Assembly: GCA_018262775.1 (NCBI GenBank)
Contig: JADFDU010000033.1
Span: forward strand, 129,725-185,191
Direction: 5' to 3'
DNA: 55,467 bases
Origin: Rhodocyclaceae bacterium
GTDB taxonomy: Bacteria; Pseudomonadota; Gammaproteobacteria; Burkholderiales; Rhodocyclaceae
A program made the position numbers and the translations under genes. Shown piece after piece: positions 46,453 to 54,517 of this stretch. The first letter of the stretch is position 1. The number at the start of each line of letters is the position of its first letter. The notes under the pieces are model-generated. The model was not told the DNA's origin and searched no databases. It saw only the letters and a program-made list of their open reading frames with translations.

Positions 46453-47910
46453 ATGGGCTCTCAAGATGAACACAGGCAGTTGGCCGAAGCCGAGATCGCG
46501 CGGCTGATCGACGGGTTGCGCCGCATTCTGCCGCCGCAGGCGCTGTTGGTGGAGCGCGAGGACCTCGTGCCCTACGAATGCGACGGCCTCACCGCCTACC
46601 GCCAGCTGCCGCTGCTGGTGGCGCTGCCGCAGAACGAGGCACAGGTCGTCGCCGTGCTCAAGCTGTGCCACGAACTGCGCGTGCCGCTGGTGGCGCGCGG
46701 CGCCGGCACGGGATTGTCCGGCGGCGCCACGCCGGTGGCGCACGGCGTCGTGCTGTCGCTGGCGAAGTTCATGCGCATCCTCGACATCGATTCCGTCTCG
46801 CGCACGGCGCGCGTGCAGCCGGGCGTGCGCAACCTCTCCATCTCGGAGGCCGTGGCGCCCTACGGCCTCTATTACGCGCCGGATCCCTCCAGCCAGATCG
46901 CCTGCACCATCGGCGGCAACGTGGCGGAAAACTCCGGCGGCGTGCATTGCCTCAAGTACGGCCTGACGGTGCACAACGTGCTTTCCGTGCGCGTGGCGCT
47001 GATCGACGGCACGGTGGTGGAGATTGGTTCCGGCGCGCTCGATTCGCCCGGCTACGACCTGCTGGCGCTGATGATCGGCTCCGAGGGCATGCTCGGCGTG
47101 GTGCTCGAAGCAACGGTGAAGCTGACGCCGAAGCCGCTGCTGGCGCAGGTGGTGATGGCGTCCTTCGACGACGTGGTGAAGGCCGGCAACGCCGTGGCCG
47201 ACATCATCTCCGCCGGCATCATTCCGGCCGGCCTGGAAATGATGGACAAGCCGGCCACGCATGCCGTCGAGGATTTCGTGCATGCCGGCTACGACCTGAA
47301 TGCGCAAGCCATCCTGCTGGCGGAATCCGACGGCACGCCGGAAGAAGTCGCCGAGGAGATCGCTGCCATGTGTGCCGTGCTGGAGAAGAGCGGCGCCACC
47401 GACATCCGCGTCTCGCACGATGAAGCCGAACGCTTGAAGTTCTGGGCCGGGCGCAAGGCCGCCTTCCCGGCGGTGGGCCGCATCACGCCCGACTACCTGT
47501 GCATGGACGGCACCATTCCGCGCAAGCATCTCGCCCATGTGCTGACGCGCATCGCCGAGCTGTCGGAGGAATACCATCTGCGCTGCGCCAACGTCTTCCA
47601 TGCCGGCGACGGCAACCTGCACCCGCTCATCATGTTCGACGCCAACGTCGAAGGCGAGGTGGAGCGCGCCACGGCCTACGGCGGCAAGATCCTTGAGCTG
47701 TCGGTGGAGGTGGGCGGCACCATCACCGGCGAGCACGGCGTCGGCATCGAGAAGGTGAGCCAGATGTGCGTGCAGTTCTCGAAGGAGGAACTGGCGGCCT
47801 TCCATGGCGTCAAGGCGGCCTTCGACGAACACACCCTGCTCAATCCCGGCAAGGCCGTGCCGACGCCGCGGCGCTGCTCGGAATACCGGCTGACGGGTAG
47901 TGCAAAATAG
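46453..47910 (+). CDS. glcD: Glycolate oxidase FAD-binding subunit GlcD
   Basis: The 485-residue FAD-dependent subunit oxidises glycolate to glyoxylate. Vanillyl-alcohol-oxidase-type FAD motifs are visible: PLVARGAGTGLSGGATPV, GLYYAPDPSSQIACTIGGNVAENSGG and LDSPGYDLLALMIGSEGMLGV. The C-terminal substrate domain has NVFHAGDGNLHPLI and GEHGVGIEK. A GGAGG ribosome-binding site supports ATG 46453. It is divergent from the HD-GYP gene, followed by a palindromic repeat and glcE. Confidence 0.95.
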   Translation: MGSQDEHRQLAEAEIARLIDGLRRILPPQALLVEREDLVPYECDGLTAYRQLPLLVALPQNEAQVVAVLKLCHELRVPLVARGAGTGLSGGATPVAHGVVLSLAKFMRILDIDSVSRTARVQPGVRNLSISEAVAPYGLYYAPDPSSQIACTIGGNVAENSGGVHCLKYGLTVHNVLSVRVALIDGTVVEIGSGALDSPGYDLLALMIGSEGMLGVVLEATVKLTPKPLLAQVVMASFDDVVKAGNAVADIISAGIIPAGLEMMDKPATHAVEDFVHAGYDLNAQAILLAESDGTPEEVAEEIAAMCAVLEKSGATDIRVSHDEAERLKFWAGRKAAFPAVGRITPDYLCMDGTIPRKHLAHVLTRIAELSEEYHLRCANVFHAGDGNLHPLIMFDANVEGEVERATAYGGKILELSVEVGGTITGEHGVGIEKVSQMCVQFSKEELAAFHGVKAAFDEHTLLNPGKAVPTPRRCSEYRLTGSAK

Positions 47911-48050
47911 GCTAACCGCCTATAACGCAGAGATCGCAGAGATCGCAAAGACGCAAAGAGCGCAAAGATGAATTGTTTTCGTTCCCGGTTTTCTTCGCGT
48001 CCTTTGCGCCTTTTCACCCTTCGCGCCCTTTGCGTTGAAAGAGGTTTCCT
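47911..48050. repeat. CTTTGCG palindromic element, copy 3 (glcD-glcE gap)
   Basis: The left arm has ATCGCAGAG/GCAAAG units (47921-47968); the right arm has CTTTGCG/CTTCGCG units (47992-48037). It ends in AAGAGG-TTTCC. It begins at the base after the glcD stop and ends 6 bp before the glcE ATG. Its right terminus 48028-48049 is exactly complementary to the left terminus of copy 2. Confidence 0.85.
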
Positions 48051-48056
48051 GCAGAG

Positions 48057-49121
48057 ATGAATGATTTGACCGAACACTTGCGCGAACGCGTGCTTGCCGC
48101 GGCGACGGACAGGAAGCCGCTGCGCATCCGTGGCGGCGGCACGAAGGATTTCTACGGCAACGCGCCTTCGGGCGAACTGCTCGACACGACGGGCCATGCC
48201 GGCATCGTCGCCTACGAGCCGACCGAACTGGTGGTGACGGTGCGCGCCGGCACGCCGCTGGCCGAGCTGGAGGCAGCGCTGGGTGAGCAAGGCCAGATGC
48301 TGGCCTTCGAGCCGCCGCACTTCGGTGAGGCGACAGTGGGCGGCTGCGTGGCCTCTGGCCTTTCCGGACCGCGCCGCGCCAGCGCGGGCGCGGTGCGCGA
48401 CTTCGTTCTCGGCGTGAAAGTGCTCGACGGCAAGGGTGAAGTGCTCAATTTCGGCGGCCAGGTGATGAAGAACGTCGCCGGCTACGACGTCTCGCGTTTG
48501 ATGACGGGCGCACTCGGCACGCTCGGCCTGCTGCTGCAGGTGTCGCTCAAGGTGCTGCCGAAGCCGGCGGCGGAGGCGACCCTGCGGCTGGAATTGCCGC
48601 AGGACAAGGCCATCGAAATGATGAACCGCTGGGGCGGGCGGCCGCTGCCGGTTTCGGCGACCTGCTGGCACGATGACCTGCTCACGCTGCGCCTGTCGGG
48701 CGCGCGCGCAGCGGTGGCGGCGGCACGCGCGAAGCTTGGCGGCGAAGACGTGGCCGCTGCGGCGGCGTTCTGGGACAGCGTGCGCGAACAGCGCCACGCC
48801 CATTTCACGGGGGATGTTGGGGGCAGCGCGCTGTGGCGGCTCTCCCTGCCTTCCAGATGCGCGCCGCTCGACCTGCCCGGTGCGCCGCTGATCGAATGGG
48901 GCGGCGCCCTGCGCTGGCTGACTTTCGACGGTGAGGCGTCCATCGTGCGCGCGGCGGCTGCCAAGGTCGGCGGCCATGCCACGTTGTTCCGCGGTGGCGA
49001 CCGCAGCGGAGGGGTGTTCCAGCCCCTGTCGGAATCACTTATGCAGATCCAGCGCAAGCTCAAGCGCACCTTCGACCCGCAGGGCCTCTTCAATCCCGGC
49101 CGGCTTTACGCGGAATTCTGA
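48057..49121 (+). CDS. glcE: Glycolate oxidase FAD-binding subunit GlcE
   Basis: The 354-residue protein is the smaller FAD-binding subunit, related to GlcD. FAD-domain motifs are PLRIRGGGTKDFYG, GIVAYEPTELVVTVRAGTPL, MLAFEPPHFG and VMKNVAGYDVSRLMTGALGTLGLL. The C-terminus RTFDPQGLFNPGRLY is family-typical. The ATG is 7 bp after a palindromic repeat whose AAGAGG and a proximal GCAGAG may provide the ribosome-binding site. A REP-like element fills the gap to glcF. Confidence 0.95.
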   Translation: MNDLTEHLRERVLAAATDRKPLRIRGGGTKDFYGNAPSGELLDTTGHAGIVAYEPTELVVTVRAGTPLAELEAALGEQGQMLAFEPPHFGEATVGGCVASGLSGPRRASAGAVRDFVLGVKVLDGKGEVLNFGGQVMKNVAGYDVSRLMTGALGTLGLLLQVSLKVLPKPAAEATLRLELPQDKAIEMMNRWGGRPLPVSATCWHDDLLTLRLSGARAAVAAARAKLGGEDVAAAAAFWDSVREQRHAHFTGDVGGSALWRLSLPSRCAPLDLPGAPLIEWGGALRWLTFDGEASIVRAAAAKVGGHATLFRGGDRSGGVFQPLSESLMQIQRKLKRTFDPQGLFNPGRLYAEF

Positions 49122-49184
49122 TGAGAATGACAAGGATAACGGATGCGATGTCGTCGTCCTCGCGTCCCAAGGGGATTTCCTTCG

Positions 49185-49249
49185 GTCACAAGCGGGGATC
49201 CAGCTGTCTGCTCGAGTGCAGCATGGATTCCCGCTTTCGCGGGAATGAC
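49185..49249. repeat. REP-like palindromic element (glcE-glcF gap)
   Basis: An ATTCCCGC-TTT-CGCGGGAAT hairpin ending in GAC (49224-49249) is paired with a degenerate inverted half, CAAGCGGGGATCCA, around 49188-49202. The core is the same as in the element at 50528. Confidence 0.75.
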
Positions 49250-49275
49250 GGGTTGGTCGGCGAGGCTTGGTAAAT

Positions 49276-50523
49276 ATGCAGACTCATCTCGCCGATTTCA
49301 TCCGCCACACGCCGCAGGGTCGCGAAGCCGAGGCCATTCTGCGCAAGTGCGTGCACTGCGGCTTCTGCACTGCCACCTGCCCCACCTACCAGTTGCTCGG
49401 CGACGAGCTCGACGGACCGCGCGGGCGCATCTACCTTGTCAAGCAGATGCTGGAAGGCGACAGCTACACGATCAAGACGCGGACGCACCTCGACCGCTGC
49501 CTCACCTGCCGCGCCTGCGAGACCACCTGCCCGTCGGGGGTGGAGTACCACCGCCTGATCGACATCGGCCGTGCCCTCGCCGAGGAAAAGCTGCCGCGCA
49601 GTGCCGGCCAGCGCCTGCTGCGTTTCGCGCTGCGCGAATTCCTGCCGCGGCGCTGGTTGTTCACGCCGGCCATGCGCCTCGGTCAGTTGTTCCGTCCGCT
49701 GCTGCCGGCGGCGTTGAAGGCCAAGGTGCCGCCCAGACAAAAGTCAGTCCCCGTGACACGGCGCGCCCATCCGCGCCGCATGCTCATGCTGGCCGGCTGC
49801 GTGCAACCGGCCATGGCGCCGAACATCAATGACGCCGCCGTTCGTGTGCTCGACCGCCTCGGCATCACCTTGATCGAGGCCCAAGAGGGTAAAAATCGTG
49901 CCGGCTGCTGCGGTGCGGTGCGCTATCACCTGCACGACCAGGCGGCGGCGCTCGACGAGGCACGGTGCAACATCGACGTCTGGTGGCCGCAGATCGAGGC
50001 CGGCGCCGAAGCCGTGGTCATCACCGCTTCCGGCTGCGGCGCCCATGTGCGCGAGTACGGTTACCTGTTGCAGCACGACGCGCGCTATGCGGCGAAGGCT
50101 GCGCGCATCAGCCTTCTCACGCGCGATATCGCCGAGGTGGTGGCGGGCGAGAAGGACGCCTTGCTCGAACTGCTGCGAAAGTCAGCTGCGGTGACACGGC
50201 GAAAAATCGCTTTCCATGCCCCCTGTTCGCTGCAGCACGGCATGCAGGTGTGCGGCGTGGTGGAGGATATCCTGCAGGCAGCCGGCTGCGCGCTGACGCC
50301 GGTGGCCGACGGCCACCTGTGCTGCGGCTCGGCCGGCACCTATTCCATCCTGCAGTCGGAGATATCGTTGAAGCTGCGCGAGAACAAGCTGGCGGCACTG
50401 CATGCCGGCGCGCCAGAAAAAATCGTCAGCGCCAACATCGGCTGCATCGCACACCTGCAGGAGGGTACGCCGACGCCGGTGTCGCACTGGATCGAGTTGC
50501 TGGACCGCCAGCTGGGGGCATAA
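49276..50523 (+). CDS. glcF: Glycolate oxidase iron-sulfur subunit GlcF
   Basis: The 415-residue iron-sulfur subunit passes electrons from the FAD subunits to the quinone pool. It has two 4Fe-4S motifs, CVHCGFCTATCPTY and CLTCRACETTCPSG, and two CCG domains (AGCCGAVRYHLHD and LCCGSAGTYSILQ). ATG 49276 was preferred to a TTG at 49267. It is preceded by a REP-like element and followed by a REP pair, but remains in the same transcriptional direction and order as in other glcDEF operons. Confidence 0.95.
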   Translation: MQTHLADFIRHTPQGREAEAILRKCVHCGFCTATCPTYQLLGDELDGPRGRIYLVKQMLEGDSYTIKTRTHLDRCLTCRACETTCPSGVEYHRLIDIGRALAEEKLPRSAGQRLLRFALREFLPRRWLFTPAMRLGQLFRPLLPAALKAKVPPRQKSVPVTRRAHPRRMLMLAGCVQPAMAPNINDAAVRVLDRLGITLIEAQEGKNRAGCCGAVRYHLHDQAAALDEARCNIDVWWPQIEAGAEAVVITASGCGAHVREYGYLLQHDARYAAKAARISLLTRDIAEVVAGEKDALLELLRKSAAVTRRKIAFHAPCSLQHGMQVCGVVEDILQAAGCALTPVADGHLCCGSAGTYSILQSEISLKLRENKLAALHAGAPEKIVSANIGCIAHLQEGTPTPVSHWIELLDRQLGA

Positions 50524-50527
50524 TCTT

Positions 50528-50598
50528 GTCATTCCCGCGAACGCGGGAATCCACTACCGAGGGCGCTCCCCATGGATTCCCGCTTTCGCGGGAATGAC
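50528..50598. repeat. Inverted pair of REP-like palindromes (BIME-like)
   Basis: Two hairpins, ATTCCCGCG-AA-CGCGGGAAT (50531-50550) and ATTCCCGC-TTT-CGCGGGAAT (50576-50595), lie in opposite orientation around a 20-bp spacer. The outer ends GTC and GAC are complementary, so the whole 71 bp can fold as one structure. It fills most of the gap between glcF and the acyl-CoA synthetase gene. Confidence 0.85.
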
Positions 50599-50626
50599 GG
50601 CGTCTCCGGTCCGTAACGGAGCGAGC

Positions 50627-52291
50627 ATGGAACTCAATACCGCAGCGAAAAACTACGACGAGCTCTTCGACACCTTCCGCTGGAACGTGCCGGCGCGTTA
50701 CAACATGGCGCGCGAATGCTGCGGCCGCTGGGCGGAGGACCGCTCGCGCTTTGCGCTCTACTACGAAGACGAGGCCGGGCATACCGAGGCGTGGACCTTC
50801 TGGGACATCCAGATGGCGGCCAATCGCCTTTCCAACGTGCTGCACGCGCTCGGCATCATGCGCCGCGACCGCGTCGCCATCATCCTGCCGCAGCGGCCGG
50901 AGACCGCCATCGCCCACATCGCCTGCTACCAGATGGACGCCATCGCGCTGCCGCTGTCGCATCTGTTCGGCCCCGACGCGCTGGAATACCGGCTGGAGAA
51001 CTCGGAAGCCTGCGTCGCCATCGTCGACGAGGCGACGCTGCCCAAGCTGTGGGCGGTGAAGGACAGGCTGCCGCATCTGCGCCACATCATCGGCGTCGGC
51101 GTGAAGGAGACCGGCGTGCACGACTGGCAGGCGCTGCTGGCGCGCGCCTCGCGCCGCTTCACGTGCGTCGACACCGCCGCCGACGACCCGGCGCTGATCA
51201 TCTACACCAGCGGCACCACGGGCAATCCGAAGGGCGCACTGATGGCGCAGCGCACGCTGCTCGGCAACCTGCCGGGCTTTTCCTGCTCGCACGATTTCTT
51301 TCCGCAGCCGAACGACCTGTTCTGGTCGCCGGCCGACTGGGCGTGGACCGGCGGGCTGTTCGACGCGCTGCTGCCGACCTGGCACTACGGCATGCCGATC
51401 CTCGGCTACCGCGGCCGCTTCGATGCGGAGAAGGCCTTCTGGCTGATCGAGAAGTACGGCGTGCGCAATGCCTTCCTCTTTCCCACGGCGCTGAAGATGA
51501 TGATGAAGGCGGTGCCGGAGCCGAAAGCGCGCTTCGATGTCAACCTGCGCACCATCATGAGCGGCGGCGAGGCGGTGGGCGAGACGGTGTTCAACTGGGC
51601 GCGGCAGCAGCTCGGCGTGACTATCAACGAGATTTTCGGCCAGACGGAGATCAACTATGTCGTCGGCGGCTGCGCCGCAGCCTATCCGCCCAAGCCGGGT
51701 GCCATGGGGCGGCCCTATCCGGGCCACCGCGTGGCGGTGGTGGACGATGCGGGCAAGGCGCTGCCGCCGGGCGAGGTGGGCGAAGTGTGCGTGCAGCGCG
51801 CCTGCAACGGCGAGCCCGACCCGGTGTTTCTCATTGAATACTGGAAGAACCCGCAGGCGACGCAGGAGAAGTTCACCGGCGAGGGCATGGCCGCCTGGGG
51901 CCGCACCGGCGACCTGGCGAAGATGGACGCGGACGGCTACCTCTGGTACCAGGGCCGCGCCGACGACATGTTCAAGAGCGCCGGCTACCGCATCGGCCCC
52001 GCGGAGATCGAGAACTGCCTGGTGAAGCACCCGGCGGTGGCCAATGCCGCCGTGATCGGCGTGCCCGACGAGACACGCGGCACGACCGTCAAGGCCTTCA
52101 TCGTGCTGCAGCCGGGGCAGCAGGCCTCGGCCGAGCTCGAAGCCGCCCTGCAGGCCCATGTACGCCAGTTCCTTGCGCCCTACGAGTATCCCAGGGCCAT
52201 CGAGTTCATCGACGCCCTGCCCATGACCACCACCGGCAAGGTGCAGCGGCGCGTGCTGCGGTTGCGCGAAGAGGAAAAGCTCAGAGGCTAG
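50627..52291 (+). CDS. AMP-forming acyl-CoA synthetase (medium-chain/acetyl type)
   Basis: The 554-residue adenylate-forming ligase has the P-loop-like IIYTSGTTGNPKGAL, EIFGQTEINYVVGG (A5), GRTGDLAKMDADGYLWYQGRADDMFKSAGYRIGP (A7-A8) and the catalytic lysine in TTTGKVQRRVLR near the C-terminus. It resembles the short AcsA-like/MACS group. ATG 50627 is preceded by GGAG. It could activate acetate, propionate or a longer acid; substrate is not determinable by eye. Location after glcF suggests co-expression with C2 metabolism. Confidence 0.9.
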   Translation: MELNTAAKNYDELFDTFRWNVPARYNMARECCGRWAEDRSRFALYYEDEAGHTEAWTFWDIQMAANRLSNVLHALGIMRRDRVAIILPQRPETAIAHIACYQMDAIALPLSHLFGPDALEYRLENSEACVAIVDEATLPKLWAVKDRLPHLRHIIGVGVKETGVHDWQALLARASRRFTCVDTAADDPALIIYTSGTTGNPKGALMAQRTLLGNLPGFSCSHDFFPQPNDLFWSPADWAWTGGLFDALLPTWHYGMPILGYRGRFDAEKAFWLIEKYGVRNAFLFPTALKMMMKAVPEPKARFDVNLRTIMSGGEAVGETVFNWARQQLGVTINEIFGQTEINYVVGGCAAAYPPKPGAMGRPYPGHRVAVVDDAGKALPPGEVGEVCVQRACNGEPDPVFLIEYWKNPQATQEKFTGEGMAAWGRTGDLAKMDADGYLWYQGRADDMFKSAGYRIGPAEIENCLVKHPAVANAAVIGVPDETRGTTVKAFIVLQPGQQASAELEAALQAHVRQFLAPYEYPRAIEFIDALPMTTTGKVQRRVLRLREEEKLRG

Positions 52292-52403
52292 AGTCTGTTC
52301 CCATCCATCGCATGGAGCGTATTGTCGCCCAACGCGGATGGAGCATGCCTGCTCTCGCGGGCGGCATGTTAAAGTCGCTGCAGCAAATTTCGAAGGTGCA
52401 AAA

Positions 52404-53204
52404 GTGGCCCTGTCCGTAGAAACCTGCACTGCCCAGCACATCGGTGACCGCAAGGAGCAGCAGGACCGCGTCGCCCTGTTCCCCCATTCCAGCCGGCGCG
52501 GCCTGTTCATGGCGGTGCTGGCCGACGGCATGGGCGGCCATAGCGGCGGTGCGATGGCGGCGGAACAGGTGGTGCACAAGGCACAGCAGAATTTCGAGGT
52601 GTACGCGCCGGCCGACGAATCAGCGGAGCAACTGCTCGGCTCGATCATTGCCGAGGCGCACATCACCGTCAAACTGACGCGCTTTACCAGCGAGCAGGAC
52701 CCGCATACCACTGCCTGCGTGCTGCTGTTCCAGCCCGGCCGGGTCGACTGGGCGCATTGCGGCGACTCGCGCATCTACCATTTCCGCAGCGACCAACTGG
52801 TCAGCCGCAGTTCCGACCATTCTTATGTAAATGAGATGCTCAAGAAGGGCTACCTGACGCCGGAGCAGGCGGAGAACCATCCGCAGAAGAACGTCCTCCT
52901 CGGCTGTCTGGGTTCCGAGCGCGAGCCGACCATCGACTACGGCAGTACGACGCCGCTGGCCGACGGCGACACCTTCCTGCTCTGCTCGGATGGCCTGTGG
53001 GCCTACTTCTCCGATGCCGAGCTGGGTGGTGTGCTCTCCGCCCATGCGCCGCGGGCGGCGGCGGAAATCCTCATCCAGCGTGCGCGCGACCGTGGCAACG
53101 GCAGCGGCGACAACTGCTCGCTGGTGATCGTCAAGCTGGTGGGGAAGAAGGCCGAGCAGAAGTCGCCTGCAGGTCCGCGGGGATCCCCGCCTCCCAAAGC
53201 GTAA
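52404..53204 (+). CDS. PP2C-type serine/threonine phosphatase
   Basis: The 266-residue cytoplasmic phosphatase has the metal-binding motifs of PP2C/Stp: GDRKEQQDRVAL, VLADGMGGHSGGAMAAE, WAHCGDSRIYHF, LLCSDGLWAYFS and GSGDNCSLVIVKL. GTG 52404 was chosen (AAGG upstream, family N-terminus starts right after); an ATG at 52338 would add 22 unusual residues. There is no cognate kinase adjacent. The C-terminal tail is Pro/Gly rich. Confidence 0.88.
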   Translation: MALSVETCTAQHIGDRKEQQDRVALFPHSSRRGLFMAVLADGMGGHSGGAMAAEQVVHKAQQNFEVYAPADESAEQLLGSIIAEAHITVKLTRFTSEQDPHTTACVLLFQPGRVDWAHCGDSRIYHFRSDQLVSRSSDHSYVNEMLKKGYLTPEQAENHPQKNVLLGCLGSEREPTIDYGSTTPLADGDTFLLCSDGLWAYFSDAELGGVLSAHAPRAAAEILIQRARDRGNGSGDNCSLVIVKLVGKKAEQKSPAGPRGSPPPKA

Positions 53205-53227
53205 AGCCGCTTGCACCTGCCGGCAGA

Positions 53228-53256
53228 CCCTGCTGCTCAACAAGCAGCGGGTTTCT
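53228..53256 (+). terminator. Hairpin after PP2C gene
   Basis: CCCTGCTGCT and AGCAGCGGG pair with one bulge around CAACA, followed by TTTCT. It lies between the convergent PP2C and corA stops. Confidence 0.45.
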
Positions 53257-53294
53257 GGCTGCAGTTCTGTCTGTGGACGGCTCTGGTGATAGGC

Positions 53295-54365
53295 CTACTT
53301 CAGCCAGCGCCGCCGCCAGAAAACCGTAACCATTACCACGGCAATGGCCGCCATCATGCTGAGCGATATGAGGAACCCCCCGCTGTCATCGAGTAGCGGC
53401 ATGGCCTTGAAGTTCATGCCGAAGATGCCGGCGATGAGTGCCGCCGGCATGAACAGGGTGGTGATGACGGTGAGGATGCGCACCTCCAGGTTGACCCGGT
53501 TGGACATGCTCGACAGGTAGATGTCGAGCATGCCGGCGATGAGGTCGCGGATGCCCTCCAGCGATTCGATGGCATGCACGGTGTGGTCGTAAATGTCGCG
53601 CAGATAGGGCTGGGTCGCCGGCTTGAAGAAGCGCGGGTCGGCGCGGGTGAGGCTGTTGATGACTTCGCGCAGCGGCCAGATGGCCCGCCGCAGGGTCATG
53701 GCTTCGCGTTTGATCGCGTGGATTTCCTTGAGCAGTGCAGGGGTGGCTTGCAGCAGCAGCCGGTCCTCCAGCGCCTCGGTGCGTTCCGTCATCTGCTCCA
53801 GCACGATAAAGTAGCGGTCGATCAGCGTGTCGAGCAGCGAGTAGGCGAGATAGTCGGCGCCGAGCTTGCGGATCTGCCCCTTGTCGCCCCGTAGCCGCTC
53901 GCGCAGCGGATCGAAAGTGCCGGTGGGCCGCTCCTGGAAGGTGAGCACGAAGTCCGCGCCGAGCACGATGCTCACCTGATCCGAGCCGACGCTGCCAGAG
54001 GCCGCGTCGTAGTCGAAAATGCGGGCGACGATGTAGAGGTAGTCGCCGTAGTCGTCCACCTTCGGCCGCTGGTCGGTGTTGAGGATATCCTCCAGCACTA
54101 GCGGATGGAGGGTGAAGCGATGGCCGATCTCGGCCATGACATCCGGCTCGTGCAGGCCGTGCACGTTCAGCCACAGGATGCCCTTGCCGCGGCTGTACGT
54201 GCGCGATTCGGCGACGGACTTGAAGCGCTTTTCCTGCAGCGTGTCGGCATCGAATTCGATCAGCGTGATGTCGGGCCGGTCGGTGCGGCGTTCGCCGACA
54301 TGCACCAGCGTGCCCGGCGCCATGCCGACCTTCTGCGAGCGGAGCTTGCGCGCCTGCTTTTTCAT
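53295..54365 (-). CDS. corA: CorA-family divalent metal (Mg/Co) transporter
   Basis: The 356-residue protein has a long cytoplasmic funnel domain (residues 1 to ~295, ending in helices with YLSSMSNRVNLEVRILTVITTLF) and two C-terminal TM helices. The selectivity motif appears as FGMNFKAMP; the usual residue before GMN is Tyr. The C-terminal basic tail is WRRRWLK. ATG 54365 has GAGAGGG upstream. It mediates Mg2+ (or Co2+) uptake. It is divergent from pntA. Confidence 0.93.
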   Translation of the reverse strand: MKKQARKLRSQKVGMAPGTLVHVGERRTDRPDITLIEFDADTLQEKRFKSVAESRTYSRGKGILWLNVHGLHEPDVMAEIGHRFTLHPLVLEDILNTDQRPKVDDYGDYLYIVARIFDYDAASGSVGSDQVSIVLGADFVLTFQERPTGTFDPLRERLRGDKGQIRKLGADYLAYSLLDTLIDRYFIVLEQMTERTEALEDRLLLQATPALLKEIHAIKREAMTLRRAIWPLREVINSLTRADPRFFKPATQPYLRDIYDHTVHAIESLEGIRDLIAGMLDIYLSSMSNRVNLEVRILTVITTLFMPAALIAGIFGMNFKAMPLLDDSGGFLISLSMMAAIAVVMVTVFWRRRWLK

Positions 54366-54517
54366 GGGCTCATTCCCTCTCAAGTGACAGCCGGGCGGAT
54401 GACGGCGCCCTAATTCCAATCCATGCGCCGATTAAAGTATCATTGCGGCCTTGCGTCAACGCTGTCCTGGGCGGCTGTTCGACGCACCGAATCCATCAAT
54501 CATATCAAGGGGAGACC

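Noticed and set aside
50426..52774. Long antisense frame opposite the acyl-CoA synthetase and PP2C genes
   Set aside because: Spans two real genes and repeats, with no domain signal.
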